DNA of 64,000 nt from contig NC_084935.1 in assembly GCF_958298935.1 (NCBI RefSeq), positions 5,962,001 through 6,026,000 of the forward strand, written 5' to 3'. Made by a program: the position numbers and the translations under genes. Below, piece after piece: positions 10,101-22,100 of the stretch (its first letter is position 1; every line of letters begins with the position of its first letter). This stretch comes from Phragmites australis. Its lineage: Eukaryota; Streptophyta; Magnoliopsida; Poales; Poaceae. The notes under the pieces were generated by a model that was not told where the DNA came from, searched no databases, and saw only the letters and a program-made list of their open reading frames with translations.

Positions 10101-12947
10101 TTGTGCCTCAATATTGTTATTCTGAGCAAGCTGTCCATTTTTTTATATTGTAGTTTATGTCTGTTACTATATAACTAGTACTTTTTATTTGACAGTATAT
10201 GTATATCTTTAGGCTTTGTTTTTTCTCGAACACGCAGGAGAACTGCATGTGTTGAGGCATCATGGTGCTTGTTGTTTAGAAAGTGAAAATTATGTTCTGC
10301 TCAATCATACGGTTGCAGTTTTTTTTCGCCCGATAGACATTCAAAGGTGCAAATATCATCTAGAGCTAGGTTCGCATGCAAGTTTTGACTTGGGAAAATA
10401 GTTGCACATTCAAAATTCACAAAGTAGTTTACCAATGAATCGAACAATTCTTTTATAGTCTGGCTGTTATGTATACCTGTCAGTATACTTGGTAACCAGA
10501 AGTATTATTCTGCTGTATGCTGGAATCTGCAACATGAAGAACTGGGTTAAGTGCTGTAGCTGTGTAGCATTTCTAGGTGCTGTAGGTTATCGATATTACC
10601 AAACCATGTAGTCTTGATCACCCAGGAGCATGGAATAGTAGCACAGGATGAATTCTTTCAGAAGAGCATGCATTGGTGCTTTGTATAGTCCATCTAACAT
10701 TTTCTCCATTTTGTGCTATTATTTGACCAAAAAAATCTTTTCCAACATTTTGAGAGATGACAAACACAAACTATTTCAGGTGGATTTTGCTTATATGCTG
10801 GATGTGGATAGCCTTGGTTTCAATGTGAAGGTAATACTCTTTAAAGGCCGTGTCTTATTCTTGTACTTTACAAATTGTATCGTGGTGCCCCCAACCCGCC
10901 CAATGTCATACTGAGCTATGTTGCACGGATACGGCGATACGGATACAGATACGTGATACCGTGATACTTCGATACGCCATTTTTCCCAAAACACTGATGC
11001 GGGGATACGTCTATATATGTATATATTAAAAATGAAAAATACATTTCACGTATCACAACAATCACAACATACACAGAGGCTCAGAAAAGATGGGCTCAGG
11101 AAAAACCAATGAATCAGAGAATCAGTGAATCATGCTTGCACAAATCAATTTGAATAGAGTGGTCTATACTATCATGCGTGCTCCAGGGCACCAGTTGAAT
11201 CAGTGAATCACATAATCATGCTTGCACAAATCAATTTGAATAGAGTGGACAAATCAATAATGCTTGCACAAATCAATCAGAGAATCATGCTTACTAGTGT
11301 GCCTATCAATCAGAGAATCATGCTTGCATAGTTGCACACTATTAATCAGAGAATCATGCTTGGATTATTCTTGCTTGCACAAATCAATCAAAGAATCACC
11401 CTAGCACACTATCATGCGCTCGGAGGTGGGGGCGGGCACAAATCAATCATGCATTCAGTGAAAAAGCTCACCAGGGTAGCAAGCGGGCGACGACCAGCGG
11501 ATCTGGGCCACGGGCAGACCGGCGGAGGTGGGGGCAGGTGCTAGGCGGAGCTGGCGGCAGACGTGGGGGCTGCGATTGGCGGAGGTGAGGGCACGACGTC
11601 GCACGGGCGGACGTGGGGGCGGTGTTGGGCGGAGCTGGCGGTGGAGGTGGGGGCAGGCGTCGAGCGACGGGTGGAGCTGGCAGCGAATGTCGGGGCGGCG
11701 GCGGATGTGGGGGTGGCGACGGGCAGAGGTGAGGGCACGGCGTCACACAGGCGGACATGGGGGCGGTGGCGGGCACCGAGCAGAGCTGGCAGCGGAGGTG
11801 GGGCGCCGGGGCGGCGACAGGTGTCGGGCAGCACTGGGAGGAGCGACGTGACCCGCAACACGGCAACAGATATGTGCGGCTGTGCGTGCGCTGTGTAGCA
11901 GATATGTGAGAAGTGGATTTACCCTAGGAGGTATCGAAGAAGTATCCAAGAGGTATCGCACAAGTATTCGGATTATTTTAATTATTTGAAAATCATAAAA
12001 TAGGCCGATACACCTCTGATACGTACCCGGGAGTATCCATATCCGATACAGTATCGGATACTGATACATGGATTTTTTTTAAGTATCCGTGCTTCCCAGA
12101 TACCGAGATAGTACCACATTCGATGTAGTGTTAACAATTCTCAAAAGAATAAAATCTGAAAATTTGATGCTATATTCTGCCTACTCAGTTTGCATCAATG
12201 ACCATAAAAGTCAGCATTGCGGCATTAGAGCCGAATACCTATAGATGATTCGACGTTTGTAGCCCTTTATTGTCTGGATAACAAAATGCTTGATTGTAAT
12301 ATCTGTTGATAATAAAATGCTTGATTGTAATATCTTTAGATAATAAAATGCTTGATTGTAATATCTTTAGACTTCTTTTTGTTGGACTTCGAATGAACTC
12401 TGGTCTCGTGTAGTGAAAAACCCAACCCTGTTATAACATTAATATGTGCACTTTTCTGTTCTCCAGGCTGGTTATGATGGAAGTGTTCTGAAGTTGCGTA
12501 TTCCCTTCCCTAGGCAGGCGCAAGACAGGAAGTGAGTCCGCACTCTTGACTCTCTTAGCCTTATAATTTGATGCCTACTCCCCCTTTTCCTGTTACATTG
12601 TGTTATAACTGCTCTGATGCTTTCTTTATGACCTTCCACTTGGGTTTTTGAACATGATGGAGCATTTTCTTTTTCTTTTCCTGTTCCATTGTATCCTTTT
12701 ATAGGCCCTTCCGTTTAATTGGGTTTGGATATTGTTATGTGTTCTCTGAGCAATTTGTTTACTAAGAACTCCTAGTTCTATAATATCCTGAATGATGATT
12801 TAAAATTGATACCTAAGATGTGGTTGTTTCTGAATATTCACTCGACTGGTTCTCTAAAACAGCTTGTTATTCCTGTATAGGGATGTTAAGACACTAATTG
12901 TGGAAATGCTCCAAGCTGCAAGAGCCTCATCTTCACATGCCGAATGA
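7175..12947 (+). CDS. Glutamyl-tRNA reductase-binding protein (GBP/PGR7 type), chloroplast
   Basis: Twelve exons: 7175-7378, 7535-7600, 8167-8253, 8728-8826, 9045-9140, 9284-9349, 9426-9516, 9781-9848, 9957-10022, 10780-10830, 12467-12531, 12881-12947; 341 residues. Residues 1-about 70 are Ser/Arg/Leu-rich with few acids, as in a chloroplast transit peptide. A split-barrel, pyridoxamine-phosphate-oxidase-like domain follows (about 90-240; EEIRIILDRS, HAGYPSGSMVDFACD, VAKDPEDRTDT), then a C-terminal DUF2470-like part (MNKDHADD, MLDVDSLGF, LRIPFPRQAQDRKDVK). In Arabidopsis this protein binds glutamyl-tRNA reductase at the thylakoid and stabilises the first committed step of tetrapyrrole synthesis. 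Arabidopsis GBP is slightly shorter. The start at 7175 is chosen because only this frame joins exon 2 in phase; the ATG at 7278 is out of frame after splicing. Intron 9 uses a GC donor (10023). Intron 10 holds a 1.2-kb repeat insertion. Confidence 0.88.
10023..10779 (+). other. GC-AG intron (GBP intron 9)
   Basis: The exon ends ...GTTAAG and the intron begins gcaagt, a consensus GC donor; the acceptor ctatttcag precedes 10780. Frame is kept only with this donor (QHSTTVK joined to VDFAYML). Confidence 0.8.
11090..11410. repeat. Interspersed 'aatcagagaatcatgcttgcac' repeats
   Basis: Variants of 'aatcagagaatcatgcttgc' and 'ttgcacaaatcaat' recur about six to eight times in 320 bases, with irregular spacing, inside the intron-10 element. 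Confidence 0.65.
11420..11870. repeat. GC-rich GGCGGAGGTGGGGGC minisatellite
   Basis: Purine-rich units of the form g(g)cggaggtggggg(c/a) alternate with 'gggcacg(a/g)cgtc' and 'cgggcggac' phrases. The long open frames here on both strands are composition artefacts of the repeat, not genes. Confidence 0.6.
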
Positions 12948-15900
12948 TGTCATCTGGAAGGTGATGGATTTGCCGATGTAAACGAAGGAAAACCAAGATC
13001 AACAAGAGCTCTTAGGTTTCCGTTCAGTCTCAGCACCAGTTGAAGATGGAGCCACAGAAATATCATGGTTTGATACGTCACTTTGCTGTATATAACCAAG
13101 AACAGCTTACGTGAAGCACTTCCAGTTGAACAAATAAAAGCGACTTGCATACCACACTGAAGCGCTTCGCTCCCATGCAACTATTTTAGCTGATTGTTCA
13201 CCAAACAAAAGGCTATCTTATTGCAAGGATACAAAAAATGTTAACAGCTAAAATGTTGTCCAACTTGCGTGCATGCTTAGTACCTGTGCCGTTTTGGCTA
13301 AACACCGATGCTCAAAGTCATATTTACTATGTTGTGGGCAAACACAACATGACCTGTCAATATTTTACTATGTTGGTAAACTTAGCCTGTCAATTGTCGA
13401 GCCGTAAGATAGCTTGCCGAGACGTAAAAGTGGTTCATTAAGCAAAATATTCGCTCCCTAGGAAAATATTTAGATACTTACTTCAATCATAAATACATAT
13501 CGTTTTGAAAAAAAAATCGATCAAACTTTTATAACTTCGACTAACATCAGTTTTCAAAATATGTAATTTGGAAACCTTAAATAGGTAAGATTTATCTTGA
13601 AAAATATTTTCATACTATCACAAATTTAATAAATTTTATAAATATACTAGTTGAATGTCTATACAGGAGACGAAAATTTTCACGAGATATTATTATTTAC
13701 TATGTGAAACATGTGCACCTCCTGAAATCCTACTATAATATTAGAATTGGTATTAATCTCTAATGAAATGTCTCTATTTCAAAACTGAGATATGGTTTGG
13801 TAGCTATTGTCCCCAACAATCGATTCATTCCAGAATTGTAGTCACAACTAAAATCAATACAATACAGTTGAACACATACATTTAGACATTTCATTATGGC
13901 AAAACGCATCCAACACAATTCCCACAGTTCTCATTTGCATAAGCCATCAATACATACCAACCTTGAAATTGACTTAAACATATCTATAAGAACATCACAA
14001 ACCCATTCGCCCATAAGCTGGACAATTCATCGTGCGTGCCTCCATTAAGTCCATGCATCATGATACACAAGTTACTATCTGGTACCAAGGTTAGCTATAA
14101 ATAACTCATATTTAACTTTATGTGACTACCAATACAGCCGTCAATCCCTTCACTGCCCATGTCACTATTCTTGTCCTATTTTCACGCATAGCCATGTTGA
14201 TCTCTTTGCTGCCTATATTGTCACCTTTGATATCGTTGCAACCGTTGTTATTTTTTAGTGATAGAATGCTTTTGATAGACCAGCCCCCAAAAAAGGACAT
14301 ACATATACTTAATTAAAACTCTCTAAGCAATAGTATATGTATATCAGATAAAGCTTGTCCTAAAGTGGAATTCAGAGTGACAATCATCACTAAATAGGCA
14401 GCACTCATCCATAGTCAACCACAACGTTTATGTGTGATCATGATGGCTATCATGGTGGTGAAGACAAGCAACACACCAACGCTGAAGTTTGGGTCTTTGT
14501 AATTTATCATAATCTATTGCTCGAATAAACTTGAATGTGTTAAACAATTAATAGCTAGGATTAGTATCTTTCTAAGTTGTATTAACACTCAATACGTGCT
14601 TTGCAGCAAAGTGTAGCTACTAAGATAGAATAACATGCTTGTCATTTTGTTCTGATGAAGTACTGCAATAATCAACCATCTATTCATGTAGTGCCTCGAC
14701 TGATGGCAGCTGTTTTCTCCCATGCAAATACAAAAGTTATAGAACATACTATACTTCCGAATTATTATCAGGTTAGCAACGAGAAGTTTCTTGAATGGAA
14801 CTTAGTAAATGAGAATGTGGTTAAGCAATCAAAAGGCTAAGGCTAAGAAATAAGAAATTAGCTCAAGTTTGACATGTTATGCTAAGCTCCAGGAATATAT
14901 AAAGAAAAATGAAATTTGCTCAAAATCAATATGCTAAACTACAAGAATAAATCAACGATTTAGCTCAAGTTTGACATATTATGCTAAGCTACAAGAATAG
15001 ATGACTAAAGATAAAAGAAATTTGTTGACGCCACTAGTTTCAGATGGAGCACTAACATCATCAAAATTTATCAAAAAGACATTATTCTATTGTCCCTAGT
15101 TCCTAAGTTGAAAGAGAGAGTTGACTCTTAAGAACATAAATAAAATTAAAATCAAATCATCAGATGACAGCCAGGCATCACCGTGAACAACAAATATGGG
15201 TGGTATGAGAGGTCATCTCCACCTACCACAAGCATATTGTGCCAGCTTTCACCGCACATGGATTGCCTACTCCACAACTATGTACACAGTCAGCTAGCAT
15301 CTACACAATTGGTCCTTTGTTTGAATATTTTTAACAGAACAAATGAGCTACTACCAAACTATTGATTTCCTTAGGGCCCTCATCAATTACACTTCAATCA
15401 ATTCAGGATCACTGACAAACAACTACAAGCAGTGAGAACATTATGAGATTTGCGCACACACGAAGTAATCATTTGCGCTTACAAAGGAGATATTGTTATA
15501 CCAGTGGGAAAAGAAAACGATAGTGCTAGTTATAACCAATTAGAAAGTTTGTGTGCACGCACCAAACATATCTAATAATAATTAGAACTAAGTCATGGGA
15601 ATATCATGAGATTAAGTCATTTCACTTGTTTGTAGCAATACTACAAAGTCAAAAGTTTAAGGTTGTAAGCTAAACCAAAGATCATTATTATACTATTCTC
15701 AGAGTACAGAATCGAAATCATAAACTGATATGGTAGTAGCTATATACCTGCTACTTTCTCATATATGCTTGTTGACAAGAGATATTTAAACAACTATCCT
15801 CAAAGAAAGGATCCAAAATATAACAGTTAGTTAAAATAGCCCTGCATGGCACGAAATAGGTAAACATGAAGGCAAACAAATTATTTGAAAGCTTACGACT

Positions 15901-17091
15901 TTACCTAAATCAGGAATGCATCATGAAAATGAACATGTTAACACATCATAGAAGATGATATAAACAGGACATACATAAGTTTGTATGAGATACGATCTAG
16001 AGATCTGCACTGTTACACTTTAGCTTCAAGCCTTCAATTAGCTGATTGGTTCTGAAAAAGAAAATTATCAAATTAGTACATATCTGCTCCTCATAGAAAA
16101 ATGGAAGAATCAAGAATTTATTACTCGAATCAACCTAAATGATAAATGTCTTAACTGTGAATAGTAGGAATAGCAACATTTCTTAAATATTGGGAAAAGT
16201 AGTACATACTTTGCGACAAAGTCTAACTATCAAGCCAAACAAATATTTAGAGGCAGACATGAAGTGATCATTTGCTACACCTGTTCTGTTGTTTGACGTC
16301 CGTATTAAGAGCACCATGTACTGCGCTACTGCACCGGCTCACATTCAGGCATTAATGTCTAGTTATGATCACTACGGAGTGAGGAGGCTTGCTATAAAGG
16401 AACATAGTAGCATCTAGAAGCAAGAAATCGACCTTCAAATCATGCCTATGATAATCGTACAATGGAATCAGTGGTGCATTCGAATATCAAATATCCTTGC
16501 AAGTTCATTTACCTATGTGATTGGCCTGCAGGTCCTTGGAGTCATAGCCTTCGTTCGTGGGTAGCGACCGTGACGTGCTTCTAACCCCTCATGCCAGTAA
16601 ATGCCTCGATGGTCTCCTCCACAGCGTGCTCAGACCAGTGATACTAAAAGTACAGCCTCCCTGCAGTCCCGCAGCCCACTCTCACCACCGACGTCGTCGA
16701 GGGGCTTGGCATAGGCAGCAGGGGGCAGGACTGGTTTGTCGTCACCTCAGATGCATCCGCCTCCGTGTCGACTCGGACACCGCCCCACGACCTCGGCCCC
16801 GCCGCATCCACGTGTGGGCCTAATGCATGGTAGCGACGGGTGCAACCGCTTGTTTGGGGCGCCGTGTGGGGCTGCGATGGCTCCCCAGTGCCGACAGAAG
16901 TGATGGCGGCATGCTCTCTGGTGGCTCTCATAGCGTAGCCTCCCCCTCCTCCCCCTTCGAAGGGTGTGGAACCCTAGATCTGGTGATGATATCCTCCGCT
17001 TCATCGTTCTACTCTGCGACACTGATGATGAGGCTAGGATTTAGAGTGCAGGTATCGTGGACGATGTGGTGTGACGAGGAAGGATGAGGGG
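12948..17091. other. GBP 3' UTR, then gene-free intergenic DNA
   Basis: The first about 200-300 bases would be the GBP 3' UTR. From 13440 to 16500 the sequence is AT-rich, with no protein, tRNA or complete element that I recognise; 13445-13620 resembles a decayed MITE. A 31-base phrase ending gctaagct is repeated 102 bases apart (14858 and 14960). From 16550 to 17090 it turns GC-rich with short open frames on both strands and no recognisable product. Confidence 0.45.
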
Positions 17092-18617
17092 TGTCGGAGG
17101 ATTAACTCCTATCGCAGGGATCCCGAGAGACCCCTTTTTAAAGATTCGGCCAGGGGGATGATCCTGAATAAGTTCGTCGGAGAAATAAATGGAAGTGGAT
17201 GTAAATGCAACGGCCGGTGGTGGGGGATGATCGACCTAGTGCAAAGAGGAATAAATGCACCGGAGTTTAGACAGGTTCAGGCCGCACGGGGGCGTAATAC
17301 TCTACTCCTGTATGGATGAAATAATTGTCCTGAGGGAGGTCCCCCGAGGATGTATCTGGTTACAAGAATATTGTGTCTAACTAAGAGCTTGAGGCTCCTT
17401 GTTTCTCGGCGGGAGCTCTGCTCAGGCTAGCTCACAATGTCTTCTTCCGTTGGCTTGGTTCGTTGTGGGGTTCGTCTTCTTCGTCTGTTCTTTTTGTCCT
17501 CTGGTGTGCCGACTCTTTTATGCACTCGTCGGCTACGACATACCCCGAACGGGAAGGAAGGGGTACAAGTTCCAAGACGCCATGACTGAAAAATGCGTCA
17601 TCATTTCCTCTGGGCGAAATGACTGGGGCGGTGGAAAAACGCGACGCGCGTCCGGTCACTCGTCACTGTGGACGCCCTGGCAACGAGCACCGTTGAGAGG
17701 GCCCACCGGGCAGCCACAGAGGCACCCGGCGTGCCCGCCCTGTCTTGTTCTTCTGCCACGGCAGGGCGGCAGGCGAAATGCCTTGATCCTGGCGATGTTA
17801 TCCCGAGACACACCGGAGGATACAGGACGGGACCCGTGCAATTAATAGCCCCACGCCTCTCTGCCAAAGCATGGCAGGAACTGACACCGCGGCGGGAGCA
17901 GTTGGGGATGTCAGGCCACGCACGCCCATTAAATGCGGCCTTGGACCTCTGACCACTTGACACCTCATTGGTGGGCCCCTCGGGGGCCTTCCTGGGTCGT
18001 CGGGGGCACCGAGTGCTCGGGGGTACTGTTCACCTCCCCGAGCACTCTCTCCCGAGAATGCTTATCCTTGTTCTCGGGGCACCAGGTGCTCGGGGGTACC
18101 GTTTACCTCCCCGAGCACTTTCTCCCGAGCACTCTTGTATGAACCTTCGGGGAACCGAGAGCCCGGGGACTGCCACGCGCGACCCTGAGCACTCTCTCTC
18201 GAGCACGTTTATACTAACCTTCAGGGAACCGTGCGCCCGGGGACTGCCGCGCGCAGCCCCCGAGCACTCTCTCCCGGGACTTAGCTCTTCTGATAGTCAG
18301 GGGACTAGGGTGCTCGGGGGCAACCCGGCGCTTTCCCGAGCACTTTCTTCCCGGTACTTAGCTCTTCTGATCGTCGGGGGACTAGGGTGCTCGGGGGCGA
18401 CCGGGCGCTTCCCCGAGCACTTTCTTCCCGGTACTTAGACTTTGCGGGTCATCGGGGGACTGGGGTGCTCGGGGACCAAGGACTGTAGCCCCAGGCACCT
18501 TCTCCCGGAACTTAGACTTTCCTCACCTCGCGGGGGGAACCTCGCGGGGTGGTGCCATGTGGCGGACAGCTGGCCTGGCCTCGGGACTCAGGGACCCCGG
18601 TTCCTGATACACCGACA
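17092..18617. mobile_element. Solo LTR, gypsy-type
   Basis: A 1,526-bp unit starting TGTCGGAGG and ending ACACCGACA, that is, inverted TGTCGG...CCGACA ends as in many grass Ty3/gypsy LTRs. GAGGG lies just after the right end (18618-18622) and at 17086-17090, one base before the left end, so it is a probable 5-bp TSD with a one-base slip. No gag-pol and no second LTR are present, so this is most simply a solo LTR left by recombination. Its right half contains about 77-bp tandem repeats. It ends about 490 bases upstream of the transporter start codon. Confidence 0.78.
18000..18510. repeat. About 77-bp tandem repeats inside the solo LTR
   Basis: Units with 'gtgctcgggg', 'ccgagcactttcttcccggtactta' variants and 'ggggacta/tggggt' repeat about six times. 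For example 'ttagctcttctgat' starts at 18281 and 18358, and the matching 'ttagac' at 18435, giving a period of 77. The first copies are more diverged. Confidence 0.75.
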
Positions 18618-19104
18618 GAGGGAGGGAGCGAATGGGGAGGTGGGAGTGGGGCTCATCTGTTGGAGGAAAAGAGATGGAGAGGTGGCTTAACGTCCTGTGC
18701 GAAAATTAATATATACTTTTAAGTAGTAGAGGAGTGGAGATAGAGATTTTAATAAAAATAATATTATTAAATATTATGTTTTATCAAATATAAAATGTAT
18801 TTATAATTATAAAGAATATTAAGATAAGGTGCTCCAGGTACTGACGATTTTGCTTCCCGTCCCTCCTCGCGAGTCGCGACCTCATACGGTCCCTCCCTCC
18901 CCGACTCCCCAAAGCTCACTCCTGATTCCTGATCACACAGGAGGACCCACCGGTCGGTCTCCGTCACCGGCGCTCGCCGAGCCCCGCAGGGCCGCACCCA
19001 TTCCTTCCCTTCTCCTTGCGAAAGCAGCCGCACGCAGCAACAACAGCAGCGAGGGCGGCGAGGCAAGGAGTCGGGGCTCGCCTCTCGGAAGTCGAGAGGA
19101 AGAG
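18618..19104 (+). promoter_or_regulatory. Upstream region and 5' UTR of the transporter gene
   Basis: An AT-rich stretch (18690-18830) is followed by a CT-rich leader (18835-19100) that looks like a 5' UTR. No clean TATA box was assigned. The solo LTR directly to the left may supply or modify regulatory sequence. Confidence 0.4.
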
Positions 19105-22100
19105 ATGGAGTACAGGAGAGTGAAGGATCAGGTAAACAGAAGCCCGCAAACAGAAATGTTTATATACACCAATGCCGCCGTCCGAATCTTCAGATTAGAT
19201 TAGATCGCTCACCGCTGCCGCGGCGGCGGTCCTCCAATTGTTTGGCCTCTCTCCGTTGCGTAGGGTTCCGGAATTTCCGGTCGCTTTCGGTCCTCAGTAC
19301 CGCAGGAATGTGGAATTTATCTTACACGCTATTCTAGTTTTGTTTTGCCAATGTCTGCGTGCGATTGAATGTTTGGGGGATTCGATAGCAAAATGTGCTA
19401 CGCAAGTAAAATGATTTATCTTCTGTACGGTCTTATATAGTGTGGATTGTTGGTTGAATGTTCCAAATTTTAGGTGCTTACAGAGCTCTATATTATCACA
19501 CAGCCTCACAGAGTCACAGGTTCAACTTAGTTGAAAAATTCTTGAATCAATTGCTAGCATCAGCTCCTTGGGAGCTAGTTTTGGATTTTTTTTCGGAGAT
19601 TGGTCTGTGTAACTGTTTTGCTGTGTGCAGTGGGTTTCCTGATCATGAATGGCATATGCATGGTAGAAAAATTCCTTACTGTGCCGCTCTGTGTATATTG
19701 CTTGGAAATGCAGATGCACGTAGCTATACACTCAAAGTAACACTGTTCAATGCATCTTTGAGACTACGAACATGTTTTGGTTCTTTTGAACGATTCGAAG
19801 GTTCAGCCTCATGTTTCTCACTTAGGTACAGTGACCTGTGTCCATCCCCGTGACTGTTGATTTTGTAGCTGATACGTTGTCATTAAGAAGCGAGGGATTG
19901 TTAAACCAATGTATTTTGCTCATAACCAATTTGCCTGATAACTGGTTGTGAGTCATTAAGTGTTAGGATAAGCATCCTAGTCGGATGACGTCGGCTGTTA
20001 GGAGAGGGATTAGACTATAGATTGGGAAGACAGAATATAATCGGATGGCGTCGGCCTTTAGGAGAGGGATTAGATTATAAATTGGGAAGACAAAATATTG
20101 AGGGAGACTTAGAAGAAGAAGACTGAGAACTAGATTGATTTCTCTTGCTTGATTACAATGGATGTTGTGCGGTTGTGCCCTCCTTTATATAGGAGCCGAC
20201 TCTAATAATCTAAACTAACCAATCTTATCTCTAAGACTAACTAATAGATCTTATCTCTAACAAATCTAATCTGATCCCTAACAACTAATCTTATCCCTAA
20301 CCTGGTGCTACAGTACGGTTGATGGTATAGTACCACGCATTGGCACAGTACCATGATTACTGTTTGCATGTGTGGACTATATTTTGAGCACATAGCAGCT
20401 TCACCCCTCCTGGCAAGACAGCTCATCCTCGAGCACGCAAACAGTAATCAAGGTACTATAGTACCACGTTAGAGATAAGATTAGTTGTTAGGTATCAGAT
20501 TAGATTTGTTAGAGGTAAGATATATTAGTTAGTCTTAGAGATAAGATTGGTTAGTTTAAATTGTTAGGGTCGGCTCCTATATAAAGGAGGACACAATATC
20601 CATTGTAATCAAGCAAAGAAATCAATCTAGTTCCCAGTCCCCTTCTTCTAAGTCTCCCTCAATATTCTGTCTCCCCAATCTATGGTCTAATCCCTCCCCT
20701 AGCAACCGATGCCACCCGGCTATCCTCCCGGTGGTGTTTATCCTAACATTAAGCAACATGTCAACATTAATTCTTGTAATTTACAAGTTTTAACTGCTAA
20801 ATTCACATTTGGTAATTTAAAGAGTGAGTATGTGAGTGCACCATTTTTTATGACTTCTAGCCATTGATGCACTTGTTGGTTTGTTCTTTTGTTATACTGG
20901 AGCCATCTGCTGTCCACATTTTTTTTGGTAAACATTATTTGCGAAACTAGTTTTGCCAGTTATTATGTGTTATTGGTCAGACTGAACTAGTCTCGCATGG
21001 TTTAAACCTTCAGTTCAGCTAAAATTTTGTCCCCTCCTTTTTTTTCCTGGTCATGTTTGTTATTATTGCCACATAAAGTCAAACCCTGTTAATAATATTC
21101 TGCATGCTACAATAAGCTTGTACTTCTTCAATAGAGCGTGCACTAACAAGGTACCTTTTGTCTGTACCATCTAAAAGGAGAGTGATGAGGTATCTCAGAA
21201 GGACATAGAAAGCCTTGGTAGGAGCTCTTTTTCTAACAGTAAGCTCTTGGAGTCTTGGTTCATCATGACATTGTTCTTTTTTAATGTTCTATATTCAGGA
21301 GGTTCACATCTTTAATGTCTGTACCATTTACAGCTGCAGCAACTTCTAGTCTTAGCATTGCAGGAGGACTGAAGGGCAAATATAGTTGGAAGCTAAAGTG
21401 AGTTCTTGCAATCTTTGTACTATATCTGTTACTTTCTGAAAATCAATCGCTTTACTGGCAATTTGTTCTGCAGGTCCATTGTTACACTTGCATTGACATT
21501 ACTAACAAGTTCCCAGGCAATATTGATTGTGTGGTCGAAAAGAGCTGGAAAGTATGAATATAGTGTCACAACAGCAAATTTTTCGGTGAGAAAAATGCAT
21601 AAATTCTCTCTTGGTGACATTGTTGTCAGGAGTTCTCCATCTGTTTTCTTGATAGCACGATGTGGTTATGCATTTCTTTCTATATGTCTAGGTGGAAGCT
21701 TTAAAATGTCTGCTATCACTTGTAGCCTTGTACAGGACATGGAATGTTCAAGGCATTACAGAAGACAATAGGTGATGGCTTTATCATAATCTTCTATATG
21801 ATTACATACTAAGTGTCTGTTGTCTTCTTCCTACTCTCTAGACATTTGGCTTTATTATTTTCAGGTTAACTACATCTTTCGATGAAGTTAGTGTTTACCC
21901 CATTCCTGCCATGCTTTACATGGTTAAGAACTTACTACAGGTATGTCCATTTGCCCAGTCTTCTGTGATAAGATAGTGTTTATTTTTACAAGGAAAAAAA
22001 TAGCAAAAGTTGACCATGCTCTTCCCTCTATCTGTGGCTGTCAGTATTATATTTTTGCATATGTGGATGCACCAGCTTATCAGATCCTGAAGAACCTGAA

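Larger units (their letters stand above)
10920..12099. mobile_element. Unclassified TIR element with GATACG-rich ends in GBP intron 10
   Basis: Both ends carry gcacggatac (left 'ttgcacggatacgg' near 10920; right, reverse-complemented, 'aagcacggatactt' near 12099). Each is followed inward by many degenerate 'gatacg/gtatcc' units, as in subterminal repeats of a non-autonomous DNA transposon. The middle holds two low-complexity blocks, listed separately. No clear TSD was found, so boundaries are approximate and the superfamily is open (hAT-like is a guess). It enlarges intron 10 to over 1.6 kb. Confidence 0.55.

Noticed and set aside
11468..11866. Overlapping Pro/Arg-rich open frames on both strands
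   Set aside because: They arise from the GC-rich minisatellite inside the intron-10 element and have no domain or start context.
14858..15005. Possible satellite
   Set aside because: Only two imperfect copies about 102 bases apart; too few for an array.
16557..17090. Protein-coding gene next to the solo LTR
   Set aside because: Several overlapping frames are open, but none shows a known domain, splice signals or consistent codon bias.
18000..18510. Regular repeats as a CRISPR array
   Set aside because: The units are contiguous tandem repeats within an LTR with no unique spacers, and this is a plant nuclear sequence.
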